Shown: positions 22,304 to 34,394 of the stretch, one piece after another | Layout of the letters: every line of letters begins with the position of its first letter | Position numbering within the stretch: the stretch's first letter is position 1 | Assembly (NCBI GenBank): GCA_949592205.1 | Contig: CATIUR010000012.1 | Coordinates: forward strand, 1,946,501 to 2,010,500 | Length of the DNA stretch: 64,000 bases | Reading direction: 5' to 3' | Origin: Helichrysum umbraculigerum | Taxonomy: Eukaryota > Streptophyta > Magnoliopsida > Asterales > Asteraceae | Program-made: the position numbers and the translations under genes | The notes under the pieces: model-generated | The model's database searches: none | The model's input: the letters and a program-made list of their open reading frames with translations, nothing else | What the model was told of the DNA's origin: nothing

Positions 22304-23831
22304 TTCTTCAGTGATAAATGGATTTGGTGGCAGTGTACTTTTCTCTCTTCTTCCTCCATCTTTCTTGTTTTGATTATTTCTTCCATTGTTTTGTTTGCTG
22401 ATGGAGATGCGTTTTTCATCTCTTGTCCTATTCGTCGGAGGTCAATGAACTTCAGGGATGGTGTTAAGGAATTTCCAATCAAGTTTAAAAGACTTAAGCT
22501 TGTCGGGTCGTTGTTTAAGATGAGCCAGAAATGGAATGTTTACTTTCCTACTAGGGTTTTATGTAGACTCTAAATCTATTGTCGATGGAACAATAGGTGG
22601 TTCCTTCACTGGAGAAGAAACCCCAGGTGGGCTATGTGCTACCTGATAATCTTGAATATGAGAAGCCTCCTTATGGCAACTAGTTGGACTTTCCTGAGGT
22701 TTAGCATTAATACATTATGCTAATTGGGATTCAAAAGCTTTTAACAAAGTCAATTGATCTCTTAATATGAGATCAGCTTGGTCTTGTCTAGCCGAGATTC
22801 CTAGAATGACTTGTATCAGGGTGTCGTCAAAGCTAGAGGTCTGTGAGGGAGAGGGTTCAGAGGGTTGGGATCCGTAAGTTGGTGGGCTATTCCTAAGTGG
22901 GTTAACGAAAGGGTTTGTAATGGGCGGAGTTAGATTAGATTGAGGAATTTGGGCTGACTAGTTCGTATTAGCACAATTAGGGCAAGGTTTGAACTTGACA
23001 GACTTGTTGTGGTTGACGTTTTAATTCCTTAATCTCTTTGGTTAGGTCTTCCACTTGCTGAGTGAGAGTTTTGATAGCTTCAGTCCCGATTGTAGTAGGT
23101 GGATTCACTATTGAGGGGTGATTTTCACTGTTCCAATCATGGTTGTGCATTGTCATTTTCTCAATAAGGCTCCGAGCATCATTGGCCGTACAGTTCATAA
23201 AACTGCCTTGAGAGGCGGTGTCTAGTAAAGGACGGTGATGTGGGAAGAGACCATTGTAGAAAATGTGCAACTGTTCTGAGCGCTCAAATCGATGATTCAT
23301 ACATTTCTTAAGCAATTTCTTAAAGTGTTCCCATGCATCGTAGATTGATTCATCATGAACTTGGCGAAAGTGTATGATGTTGGTTCTAAACGTGGCTTGT
23401 TTTGATGGGGGGAAATATTTGGCCAAAAATTTGGTAGATAATTCTACCCAAGAGGTTATAGAGTTAATCTCTAGTCCCTCAAACCTGGTTTGTGTATGAA
23501 GAGTGAGTGAGTAGGGAAATAGGTATAGATAGACTATGTCCTGGTTAACCCCAATCAGCTTAAAGGAGTTGGATAAGGAAATGAATTTGTCAAGGTGGGA
23601 GTTGGGATCATCATTTGGTAGGCCATGGAACTGGCAAAGGTTTTTGACTAACCGAACAATGTATAGTTTTAATTCAAATGACCCTATACCAATTTCCGGA
23701 TAGACGATTGGTCCTCCTCGACCTTCAATCAAAGGTTTAGAGTCATCAACGAGAGTGATAAGTGTGGCAGTCATAGTCTCGTTGGCAGGTGGTTGATTAG
23801 TTCCTAAAGGTTCACTAGAATGTAAGTTCAT
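22304..23831 (-). pseudogene. Athila-type gag of element C, degraded
   Basis: Start taken at 23831 (MNLHSSEPLG), 29 bases after the primer site. Residues ~55-180 show the plant gag core: FELKLYIVRLVKNLCQFHG, DPNSHLDKFISLSNSF, then WVELSTKFLAKYFPPSKQ and FRQVHDESIYDAWEHFKKLL. A coiled-coil segment (TQQVEDLTKEIKELKRQ) follows. The first frame stops at 22977. It then shifts to the frame shared with ORF1, with TAG, two TAA and one TGA stops, and retains a VNIPFLAHLKQ segment typical of the Athila gag-protease boundary. After that point pol is missing and ORF1 begins. Confidence 0.8.
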
Positions 23832-23860
23832 CTTGACGCCTAAAGATCGTACAGTAGGTT

Positions 23861-23877
23861 CCCCGGCAGCGGCGCCA
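23861..23877 (-). other. Primer-binding site of C (tRNA-Asp type)
   Basis: Minus strand TGGCGCCGCTGCCGGGG, 6 bp from the LTR end. Confidence 0.9.
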
Positions 23878-23883
23878 AACACT

Positions 23884-24559
23884 TGACGCGCCCTCACCCG
23901 TCGGTGTCATTCTCGTGTCGTTCCCGAGGTGTTGCCGAGCGGAGGCGGCCAGTGGTGTTATAAATTTATAAGTGCAGGGCCTAAGTTTTCCCTAATAATG
24001 CTAATCCTAAGGGCGAGCAAGTGGTAGGTATGACCTAGAGTCGTTCTTCAAACCGATTGAATTGAAACTTAGACGAGGCGGATGATGGTTTTCAAACTAG
24101 TGAAAGGTTTATAAAATAGTACGGGAGTTTTGGCTTTTGTGTTAACTAACTTAGGCAAGTAAATAAATAAAAGCGAAATAAAATAAAGCGTAAAACAGAT
24201 AAGATAAATATAGTGTTTGCTGAGATTTTGTTAAGTAAGTAATGGGATGATGTTCAGAGAAACTGTTTTGAAAGATTTTTGGTAATTACTATCCTTGGAT
24301 ACTTGTGATGTCAACACTAGATTACCTACTAATTAAATTCCCATTAACATGTCACACCAGGAACTAGGTCATAGTAATATCACAAATTATTTAGAATAAT
24401 AAGAAAAATCTTTATTTTAAGTTTAATATTGCTTTCTTATGAACGGTGACAAAATCTGAAGGTACTAGACAAAACTGGATAGTTCCTTGCCATCGTAACA
24501 ATCTTGTATATTATTAAAGTTCAATTATGACTTAAAACCACTCCTTGCTTAAGACTTCC
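23884..24559 (-). repeat. 5' LTR of element C, inner segment
   Basis: TGACGCGCCCTCACC on the plus strand marks its end at the primer site. Interrupted at 24560 by element D; resumes at 36732 after the CTTCC duplication. Confidence 0.85.
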
Positions 24560-26924
24560 TGGTGGCGTCCCAGCGGTCGGTCGGATTTTACTCCAGTCGT
24601 TGTTCCGGTCAACCAGGACGCGCACCAGGGTGTTTTAAATTTATAAGAGCTGGGTCTCAAACTATAAGTACTACCTACCTTGGGAGCAAGCAATAAGTAT
24701 AACTCGAGGTCGTTCTTTTATCGGAGCGAATTGAAACGAAGCGGATCACCAAAGATTAAGGTCGCAAATAGGATAAAGGTAGGTAGATAGATTTTTGGTG
24801 GTTTGTATTTTCTAGGTTATCCTAAATATAATAAAGTTAATAACTGAAATAAAAGATAGAGAGTAAGCAGACAGGTAGAGATGTGATTGCCGAAACTTCG
24901 ATAAGTAGGATTTCGGGATGATGTTCATTATAAATTTGACTGGAGATTCACCAGATAATTAACAGAAATACTTTCGATGTAAACACTAGGACCCTACGTT
25001 TCAGGTGAAACCCTAAAATCATATGTCACTAGAATCCTAGGTTATCATGATTCTGATCAGATCAGGCTGTTTTTAAACCCCCTGAACTTTGCTTGAATAA
25101 GACAAAGTGACCCTTTATGGTGCAGGCATAAGGCAACAGACCGCAATTTATCTACTGACCTTTCTTAACACCTAATCATCTATTTTCTTTAACCATGGTG
25201 AAGACTAATTGCATCCTATATATGTAAAACTATTGGTTAATTAGGGTTTAGCATGTCGGGGCATTATTGCATTAATGACACAACCCTATATTTGTCAATT
25301 TTAAGTACATATTCAACCATCATAAACATAGACCCTCCTTTACATTCAGGCGTTCATCCCTAGGAATAATCACGGTGTACAGGGCAGTTAGGTATTTCCA
25401 CAGTTTTCCAAACCATAGATGTACTGGCGGTGTACTGGGCATTTAAGCATTTCCACAGCTTTCCAAATCTTAGATGTACTAACGATGTACAGTGCAACAA
25501 GCATTTCCAAAGCTTTGATTCCTAGACCACAGTTCTAAAAGGATCACTTCTAGGTAATCCACGATGAAACAATCCTATGGCATTTCCTTAGCTTCCACGT
25601 ATTTGTTCTCCACACGTGGTGTTTCCAACGCTATACGAAGTACCGTGCCGTTACAAGGAAAGTTCATAGCTTCATACTGTAACTGGAGATAACTGTGTTT
25701 ACATAGTATTAGTGTTGATCAGATCCTATCTTAGGGCAACAGTCACGTGAAGGTCTTGAAAGGGTGACGAGAAACTAGATCTATATTCAGGATAAGTTTA
25801 ACCAGATACACAGCATAACAATCTCCAATCGTATAAATAAAACATTAATTTAACATCATCCCTACTTCTAATATCTACATTTCAACAATCACAATATTAA
25901 ACTTCTCTATAAACATGGCAATAGGTAAAGTACAAACTGAAATAACATAAAGCACAAGCATTATAACAGTAAGTAAAGTTTAGATATCACCAGGAATACA
26001 GCAGCGTAATACTGAGGATTATAAATAGTCTGGACTTGAAAAACTCATTACAACAAGATTACCAAGCTAAACCTTCCTCTAGACTCGAACCGTAAGCTTA
26101 ACTCTCTCTATTCCCTTCTAGATCTCTAGAGAGAGATTCTAGAGAGAGAAAGTAGAGAGAGAGAGAATGAAAGAGAGAAAATGAGAGAAACTTGAAAGAG
26201 AGAAAATGAAGTGAGAATGAGGTATGTTTGGAGTGTGGAGGTGACCCCCTATTTATAGTGAAAGCCTTAAACCATACGTACAACTCGCGAAACAGCACGT
26301 ACAAGCAAACGAAGCAGAAATGGGGGGAGGAGGGACCGTATACGGCCTTAGAGGGGCCATATACGGTGTCTGAGAGGCCGTATATGGTCTCTGTGGGGCC
26401 GTATATGCTGCCCAGGGCCGTGTACGGGCTCCGTCTGATTTCGTTCGTTGCTTAAAATGCGCGTATCTCCTTCGTTATGCGTCCTTTTGACTTGATTCTT
26501 TTGCCTGTGGCTTCATAATTCCGTTACGCTTCTAATGGTGCGAATCTCATGGAAATTGGATGTGTAAAGCTCAGGCATAGCCGGAATGACTTTTAGGGTG
26601 TTTGTAATCGTCGTATCTTCACCGTTCTTTATCCGATTTGCATGATTCTTGATTTTCCTATCTCGGTTTTACCTATATTATCATATGATGAGGTTATAAT
26701 ATGTTCCTCATAGGATAGATGAGTCCGGAAGAATTTGTGCATGTATATTTGTCCTGATTTGCTCGTTATTTGGACGTTTTTAGTGATTTTTGCTGCAACA
26801 CCTATATTTGGAGCACTTTAGTGAATTTTAGTAAATAATAATCATTTTGGAATGTTTTCACCAAATATGTGTCCAAAAAGTGTGGAATATTGACCTTAAA
26901 AACATGACTTTTTGCGTCACATCA
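24560..26924 (-). repeat. 3' LTR of element D
   Basis: 2365 bp, paired with 34395-36726. The last 25 bases (minus strand TGATGTGACGCAAAAAGTCA) resemble the LTR starts of C, E and F. Confidence 0.93.
26249..26430 (-). promoter_or_regulatory. LTR promoter of D (3' LTR): TATA box with palindrome cluster
   Basis: CTATAAATAG on the minus strand (26249-26258). Upstream lie five palindromic words of the type GGCCGTATACGGCC, between 26333 and 26429. Several are decayed relative to the 5' LTR. Confidence 0.7.
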
Positions 26925-26963
26925 AGTTATCCCACACTTAGACGTTGCTTGTCCTCAAGCAAC
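26925..26963 (-). other. Polypurine tract and hairpin H1 of element D
   Basis: Minus strand perfect 8-bp hairpin GTTGCTTG-AGGA-CAAGCAAC (26944-26963), then GTCTAAGTGTGGGATAACT next to the LTR. Confidence 0.85.
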
Positions 26964-29299
26964 ACTTAGTCATATTTTTGAAAACATTTTAAAATCTGAT
27001 TTTGGGGTGAGTCAAAATAATTTCAAAAGATGCAACTTCTAATAAAATCAAGTCTATTTTGTAAATATGAAGAAGGATGAGGTGATCCTTTCAGAAGCTA
27101 GAAGCAACTTTCTCAGGCATGCTACCAACTCTCGTGATCTTGGAGTACACATGACTAGGCGATCTCACTAAAGGTGGTCACTCAATTCACTCTAAGTGTA
27201 TCGGGTTTCCTAACATTCTAGACAAACAAAATCGCTCAATAAGCCAGTCATGCAGCACTCATCGTCATAGGCTTGGTCGAGAATCGGATCTCCACCACTT
27301 AGGTGAGGATGGTGCTAACTATCCCAAGACATTCAATAGGTTGTAGTGTTTGGTGAGGGTTTAAGGGGTATGGATAGTCGTATGTTTTTGGTTGTAAGGG
27401 TTTGACTCGTCTTAGAAATCTAAGGTATTGAAAAACTTTATTTTAGAATGGAACGGAGAATGTATTAGCTGCTTGTCTTCTATCGAATTTTCTTCTTTAT
27501 GAGATGATACTTGAAGCACTTCAGCTTTATTGATGGAACTATTTTCTTTTTCTTTTCTTGACTTTCTTCTTTTTATTTTCTTTTCTTCTTCAGAACTTCT
27601 TTGCCAGAGAATTTCCAAGGATATTTTTGTTTTGATTCTTCGGAAACCCTTTTCGGAATTATGATCTTTGATCTTGGACTTCGATTCTTTTCATCGTGCT
27701 AATTTTTCGCACTTTTGAGATGTAACTTTCGGAGAACACGAAAGAGGAAGACTTGGGAGCATAATTGAAGAGGATGTTCCAAAAGATGTTTTTCACGATC
27801 TCAGAAATTCTAAGATATGCTTTTGGGAATTTGGGTGAGTAGGGTTTATATTAGGGTTTTAGAAACGAAAGGTTTAGGCTCAACAGGGTTTTCTAAGCAT
27901 ATCATCGATACTAAAGATGAGTATCGGAAGGGTTTTGGGCTTGAAGAGATATGCAAAAGTTGGGTTTAAATCCTAGGGAATGTCAAGGTCATCTAATTGC
28001 ACCTATACCGCGTACGGTACACACCAATGTGGTCTCGAAACGTATGTCTGGAGCAAGTTCTAATTCAGAGATGCAAGCATCGGCACACACAAGAAATGAA
28101 AGTGAAGCATTAAAGATGAATGTTATTAGTCTCAAGATACCTTACTACAAATAGGGTTGTATGTGCCTAGCCATGCTCCTTTTAGATTATCGTTTCTTGC
28201 TCAAGAAAGTTCTACCTTATTTTCCCTATATTCCAAAATAACTTACTCATATTTTGAAAATGGTTTCTTCCGAAAGTATTTGAACTCAAAAACTTAGAGT
28301 TAATCTCAAGATTTAGCTCATAATTTTAATTTTCTTGCAAAAATTTTGAAAATTCGTTTGAAAAGTTTTGATTTGGGAAACATTTTCCGAGTTTTGCTAT
28401 TTTGGACATAAAAATCGCCTAAAATTTTATCCAAGGTATTATATACCTTCTATCCCACGCTTAGAGGAACATTGTCCCTAATGTTCTCATGAGTTGAGTT
28501 TTACTGAAAGTAAAATCCCACATTTAGAGTTCGAACATGTAAGAAAATGTTTCTCAAGTGTTTTATTTAGGTTTGAATCACACACTTAGTGATAAGCTTA
28601 GGATAGGGTATAGATTATAACAAGCTAACAAGACAAAATATATGTAATCATGAAAAGGATAGGGGGGGTTAAGAAACTCCCCGGATAACGTTTTGAAGCT
28701 AAGAATAGTTGCAGAAAGGGATGAGTCGATGCAAGTCTTCTTCTGCAGTCTTCATGAAGATCGGTGCAGCTTCAAATAGGTTATCTGGTGTGCTGTATCC
28801 ATCGTTATCGGAAAAAAGTTCCAAATCTTTAAGTAGGGATTCTTATGGTGTAGAATCCCATACTTAGATTTCAAGGTATTGAAAGCAATTTCGATAAGTA
28901 TTTAGTGGTGTGGGAGATGATCCCACACTCAGGTCTTTGAGGCGCTTGGATATACGGAAGTTTTGAGAAGAACGAGATTCCTCCACGAGATGTTTGAATG
29001 CTCCGTTGTTTGCAAATATGGAAACTGGTTTGGTTTGCCTTTGACTTCACGGAATTTCTTCTTGAGTGTGCATCATCTCGTCAGTCTCCACGCTCATTCA
29101 TCAACATTTTCACTTATTCAAAGATAAAATATAACATAATAAGCATAATAATAATAAAGATAGAGTGATCAACCAACCAGTGGCTGATACAAATAAGTTT
29201 CAAAAGTAAGGTACTGCAGTCGCCAAACAACACACAAGACAGTAATAATAATAATAATAATGTCTGAAACCAAAGTCAAATGATGTAAATGGAGCAGGT
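26964..29299 (-). other. 3' non-coding region of element D with repeated PPT-like motifs and hairpins
   Basis: No coding frame. PPT-like CTAAGTGTGGGAT variants lie at 28450-28464, 28514-28527, 28575-28589, 28853-28867 and 28918-28932. H2 is GAACATT-AGGGAC-AATGTTC at 28467-28486. A block at 27940-28180, including hairpin H3 (28105-28125), is conserved in E (39430-39640, opposite strand) and F (52500-52690). Another at 27110-27330 matches 51790-51970. Confidence 0.7.
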
Positions 29300-31033
29300 C
29301 TATGGGGCTGGTGATCCCTGGTCAGGTATATCAGTATGCTGAGTGGGAGCTGGTGCTGTCGATGGTCCCACAACTGATTGCTGTCCGCTAGAAACTCTCT
29401 GTCCCTGTTCTTCAGTATTGATCAGTTTGAGCTGAATCAATATGTCTCTAAGGGTAGCAGCTGGCATCTTCATCGGATCTTTAATGCCCCACTGTAGCAA
29501 AACATTTGATGTGACGTTTGCTTGCTCAAGCAAAGTCAAGTAAGCCTGACGAAGCATGCTCTCTGTAGGCACAGCTAAGGAGGAGATCGGTCTAAGGTTC
29601 AGTAACATCCCAGAAGCGTCAAAAGACAAAGCATCAATGCCCAAGTAAACCATGTCGGCGTGGTGAGATCCGCTAGCCACTGGCTGCGCAGCCGAAGGAT
29701 AAGAAACCACATGTGTAGATAATACAGGCTGAACTGCAGGTGCCTCGGTCTCTACTGAATGAACCTGCTCGGAAACTGGTGTGGTCTGGATGGCGGGTGA
29801 TGGTGGATGAGTGGTATGTGGAGGGATGGTGGTATGTGGTGGTGATATGGCTGGTGGTGGTGGACCGTATCGGTACATGAACGGCTCAGGGTCAAGAATA
29901 CCAAGTCTCCTGGAAATCAGCAACTGGTAGGAACGGCTAACCTATAGGGCATGCAAAAGATAATACTGTGTCAGCGAGGTCACTGGGTCTGTATAATGAA
30001 CAGTATCCTGAGCTGGCAGCTCGGCTGTCTTAGCTCCTCCATGCGAGACATCAGTACGTGCAGTCCGTGCTCTGGCTCTAACAGATGGACCATCCTCAGT
30101 ATCTGCAACAGGTGAGGATCCTCTAGCTCGCTTTCTTGGAAAATGACATCTTGGAATGACCTGCTTAGCGTTCTTCCATATGCATTGCCCTTGCTTATCT
30201 ACCTCAATAAGTCTGGTCAGCTTGCAATACTCTAAGTCAAACGGTAGTGATCTAGAACAAACCGTGTACTCCTCAGTGTGAGCATTAGTCAACAACCCCA
30301 TGCCATATAACAATCTAGTAATAATCGACCCCATGAACATATGCCTATCCAAGTCTGTCTCAATCCAAAGAATCTCGGCGATCAAGAAAGCAACATTCAT
30401 ATTCTTTCCTCCTATGATTACTTCCATGAACTTCAACTCCTCTGCGCTCACAGCCCCACCTTCCTACTTTCCAAATATAGAACATGCTAGCAACTTGTGA
30501 AGAATATGGTGAATAGGTTTGATAAAAGTGGATGACTTAACACAGCTCCTGAAGTTCGACCCTGCTAAATCCATCCATATATCTTTGTGATTTCTGTTTG
30601 GCAAGTTGGAGATGTCTTGAACACTGTTTCTAAACAATGCAGAGTTGACTTGAGACTCTGAATATAGACCAAGATATACTCCCAAGTCGGCCACTGAAAT
30701 GTGATGAATTTGTTCTTGAAACCTAAATGAAATATTTCTTTTGTCGGAGATGCTCATTTTTGGGTTTAACTGGTATGTCATCATGAACTCACTCACCACC
30801 TCTCGGTATGCCTCCTCATCTATAACAAAAAGACGGAGAAGGGCATTGTTCTTTTGACCTTCAGTCTCAAACACTAGCAAATTCTTCAACTCATCCATTA
30901 TCCGAAGCTTAATCATATCTTGCCAAATCACAAATCTATTGCTGCCTATTAGTCGCTACTGCCACTGGCGAATGAGTGATCTACTTTTCGAGGACTTGGC
31001 CAAATAGCTGAGTGGAGGCGGGCAGTTTTCCAT
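29300..31033 (-). pseudogene. ORF2 of element D (ATHILA-ORF1-like), three in-frame TAG
   Basis: Start chosen at 31033 (MENCPPPLSYL), directly after the splice acceptor TTTTGTCACAG. One frame of 578 codons runs to 29300, interrupted only by TAG at 30956, 30464 and 29942. The central block REVVSEFMMTYQ..ISFRFQEQIHHISVADLGVYLGLY aligns with ORF2 of A and the ATHILA ORF-1 type. It is followed by a basic stretch (FPRKRARG) and an extended Pro/Ser/Thr-rich region (PPPPAISPPHTTIPP). The basic-then-Pro-rich order parallels A. Function unknown; expected to be made from a spliced mRNA. Confidence 0.7.
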
Positions 31034-32078
31034 CTGTGACAAAATACAAAAAAAAAGATTAAACCGTAATAATAGTAATTCATGGAATATGCTAAAGTGT
31101 TCCCAAATTTTCAGAAAAATTGGAAATGTAGGCTTTAGAAATGGGCATATCCAGAAATTTCCTATTATGAATCCTAATCGCAAGCAAACACAAATCCGCA
31201 AATCTCATATTTCAACTTATGTCTAAACAAGGAAAGATGGCACAAAGTCTAACATTCCTAGCATGATTAAAGTGGTTGTTTCCCAAATTAAATATCCCAA
31301 GCAACTAGAAATCTAAACACTTTGCATTTGTGATTAACTAATTCACAATGAGCTTAATAATTTGAATAAATCCAAGTTGTGTAATTACCTCAAGTAAATC
31401 AATTATTCACAAAAAATAGCATATTTCATAGTTAATATATAATCCAACCTTCCGCAATTTCAAGAGACGTAAAGCTAATAACATGGTTCCAAGCAAATGG
31501 CACAAGTAATTTAATGACAAAGTGGTCATTTAGAAGAATGGTTTTCTTGATGGCAATCCGAACACTTTATTATTTAAAGTGTTGATTCTTAGAAATGATC
31601 ATATGAGCCGAAGCTTGTTTCGGTAATCTTGTAAGCTTTTAAAATTTTAAAATAGCATAAACGACGTTTTAGTTTAAAATTTTAAATAAGAAAAGTGGCG
31701 TTTATGAAGTTTGGGCAAAAATTGCTTACTTTAATTACCAAAAACTAGCTTAACCATCTTCTAAATGCAAACGATTAATTAATTTATGTTAACTTATCAT
31801 TTCTAAGCATAATGCAATCAATAAAAGTCAACACAAGCAATTAATCATCCAAAAAGTCAAACAAGAACAATTTTTAACCAAAAAGTCAACACTTTAATTT
31901 TCAAACTTGCAATTCATCCACCAAATCAATAAATTATGTTTGTAAACATGTTAAGCATCAAGATAAGCATGAGGTAACACTAAAAATCGCAACTTTTAAC
32001 TATGAAATCTATGAAAACAAGTTACAAGCCCTAGTTTTTAAAGTTTCATGAAAATCACTAAATTAGGTCAAGAATTAC
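31034..32078 (-). other. Predicted intron upstream of ORF2 (element D)
   Basis: Donor TTTAAG|GTAATTCTTG at 32079/32078 and acceptor TTTTTTTTTGTATTTTGTCACAG (last base 31034) enclose 1045 bp without coding potential; the ATG follows immediately. The arrangement matches element A. Confidence 0.6.
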
Positions 32079-32242
32079 CTTAAACTTGATGTTTTGATGT
32101 TGTGGATGCAAGAAATATCATAAAATGAAGAATTTTGAGCTTGGAATCATGCAAAATGGTTGAGAAATGAAGATTTGAGGATGGAGGTGGTGATGGCAGA
32201 CAGTGGGGAGAGAGGAGAGGGGAAGAAGATGAAGTTTTTATG
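32079..32242 (-). promoter_or_regulatory. Predicted internal TATA and 5' UTR exon for ORF2 of D
   Basis: CATAAAAAC (minus strand, 32234-32242), followed by a CT-rich leader (CTTCTTCCCCTCTCCTCTCT) and the predicted splice donor. Unlike A, no copy of the D palindrome word is visible upstream. Confidence 0.45.
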
Positions 32243-32676
32243 TTTTGTCATTATGTGTGGGCTAGTGGGTCCTTTTCATACAAGTCTCAAACGCGTGCGG
32301 TTAAAATTCGTGAAAGATACGAAACATACGATTAAAATTTAGAAATTTTAAAATTTTTAATAAAGTAATTTAAAAAGTATGTTCGTATTTTTCTGAATCT
32401 TTACGTGTAGTCTGAAATTGTATTGCGAATCATACGCGAAATCGTATACGTTTTTATTTAAGACAGAACAATTTTTTTGTGTTACGTAAAATTCAAGACA
32501 AGTTCGAAATTAATTTTCCAAAATTTAATAATAAACTTTTTCAAACTTTATGAAAATGTCTGAAATTCGTTACTGTGTTGCGCGAATTTGAATTTTAAAA
32601 GAAACGTTTTCTTGTGTTTTAAATAAAAGCCTTTAAACTTAACAATTAACCACTAATATTAATTAACCTAAATGCT
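32243..32676. other. Spacer between ORF1 and internal promoter of D
   Basis: AT-rich, no ORF recognised. Contains CATACG/CGTATACG fragments that may be decayed palindromes; not convincing. Confidence 0.4.
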
Positions 32677-34230
32677 TTAAACAAAATTAAAATTACTGAA
32701 GTTTGGGTTGCCTTCCAAAAAGCGCTTGGTTAAAGTCGGTAGCTTGACCTTTGGACAAATTAATTTGAGATTGTCCAAGAGCAATTGTCTGAACGAATTT
32801 GGTGCTCTTGGTTGAGGATAAGTGTAGCGAGGAATGAAATCACAAGTGAGAATTTTAATGACAGAATCAACTAGGTCTGCAGGATGTAACGAGAATCGTT
32901 CATGTTCAGTGAGAAACATACGTTCCTTTTTGCCTAATTCTAGAAGAATGTCAATAAACTTGTTAAATTCCTTTCTAACTTTCTTAGGGTTTGAAATTCC
33001 ATTTCGTGATCCGTCATCTATATTGTTCAAGTCATGAAGAAGCATCCCTAGGGTTTGTTGAAATTCTCATTCTTCTCTTGAATCAGGATTTCTGGTGGTA
33101 GTGTGAACTGACTCCGTGATTTCCTCGATTAAAGATGTTTGTGAAACAGTGAAAGGAAATTTTGACTGAGCGAATAACAAAGTGAGTGAGACGTTGATAT
33201 CCTTTCTTTCAGCAAAGAAAGCAGCTTCCAGGTTATCGTTAGTGGCTTCAGGGAATATTTCCAACAACTTCTTGATCATGTAAGTAGCGGGATCAACGAA
33301 GAATGGAATTTTATCAGAAATGACGAGAGATATGGCGGGATCTTTGCTGATCCAGAACTCAAGCTCATAAATCATAGCCACAACATAACAATTAATTAGG
33401 GTTTGAGAAACCGGTTGATAATCAGTACAAGCGAATAGGTCCAATAGTAGATCTATTTCTGATTTTAGCTTTAGTTCTTGATCTCGATAATGTGTGAAGA
33501 TACCTTCCTCCTTTTGATTTGGAAGATGGTGGAGAATACCAACCTGTTTCTTTATCCTACAAGTGACTTCTCTTTGTTCAACTAAAAACGGAAAGTTAGA
33601 TGTTTTGAGGTGTCTAACAAATGCCCGACAAACATCCAATCTCCTATCAGGATCAAAAGAGTTACCTACGTGGCGGATATTTTCTTTAGGTTTGATTGGT
33701 AAATTCCTATCAACAACACGATAGATGGTGTACTCAGGTTCTGGTACGAGGTTCAAAAAGATAGGTGATTTTGGAGGGTATTCGTAAACTTCTTCATCCC
33801 ATAGTGGAAGACGTTCTTCAACGGGTGGAAAACGAAAGGGTTGAAGATTTTCAGAGTTACTCTCAACAAAACTAGATGAAGTAGGGAATTGAAAGAAATT
33901 TTCTAAGGAATATGAAATCTCAGGTGCAGGTATAACCTGATAGCTTAGAATACTAGAAGCAGAAGTTGAAATCTTCAGATGAGAATCATTGGTTCCAAAG
34001 TCAAGATCTAAGAATTGCCCTAATGTTCTAGATTCGTCGTCTGGATTAGCGGAGATATCTTCGGAAGAGGATAAGGATGAAGAGTAGACATCAGATTCCA
34101 ACTCTTGTTCTAAACAGGCGAAGAACTCAGCGTCATCCATGGACATCATTTCTTCGGTCGTCTTGTGGGCGAGTGGATAAATGGGACTAGACGGTAGTGA
34201 ATCGTAGAAAGATATTTTTGTATTTTTCAT
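32677..34230 (-). pseudogene. ORF1 of element D (SxFPF-module protein), one in-frame TGA
   Basis: Single frame of 518 codons from MKNTKISFYD (34230) to 32677, broken only by TGA at 33067-33069. The N-terminal ~190 residues are acidic and Ser/Pro-rich and unlike A-C. They are followed by modules AFVRHLKTSNFPFLVEQ (~203-219) and LTLLFAQSKFPFTVSQ (~349-364), the shared IPRYTYPQPRAPN (~465-477) and RFLEGNPNF. It begins about 140 bp after the primer site with no gag before it. Function unknown; gag surrogate or packaging or regulatory protein are possible. Confidence 0.72.
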
Positions 34231-34371
34231 TTTTTATTAACTAGGGTAAACTATTTAAATTAACCTAAAATAAGCAAATAACTTCCAAATAAGTTTGGGA
34301 AAACCTAATCGGAAAGGATCTCCTAAAAGCTTGATTATCTAAGGTGGCTTCAAATCGTAACGCTCTACGAT

Positions 34372-34388
34372 CCCCGACAGCGGCTCCA
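34372..34388 (-). other. Primer-binding site of D (diverged tRNA-Asp type)
   Basis: Minus strand TGGAGCCGCTGTCGGGG; two changes from the A/C site. 6 bp from the LTR. Confidence 0.8.
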
Positions 34389-34394
34389 AAAACT

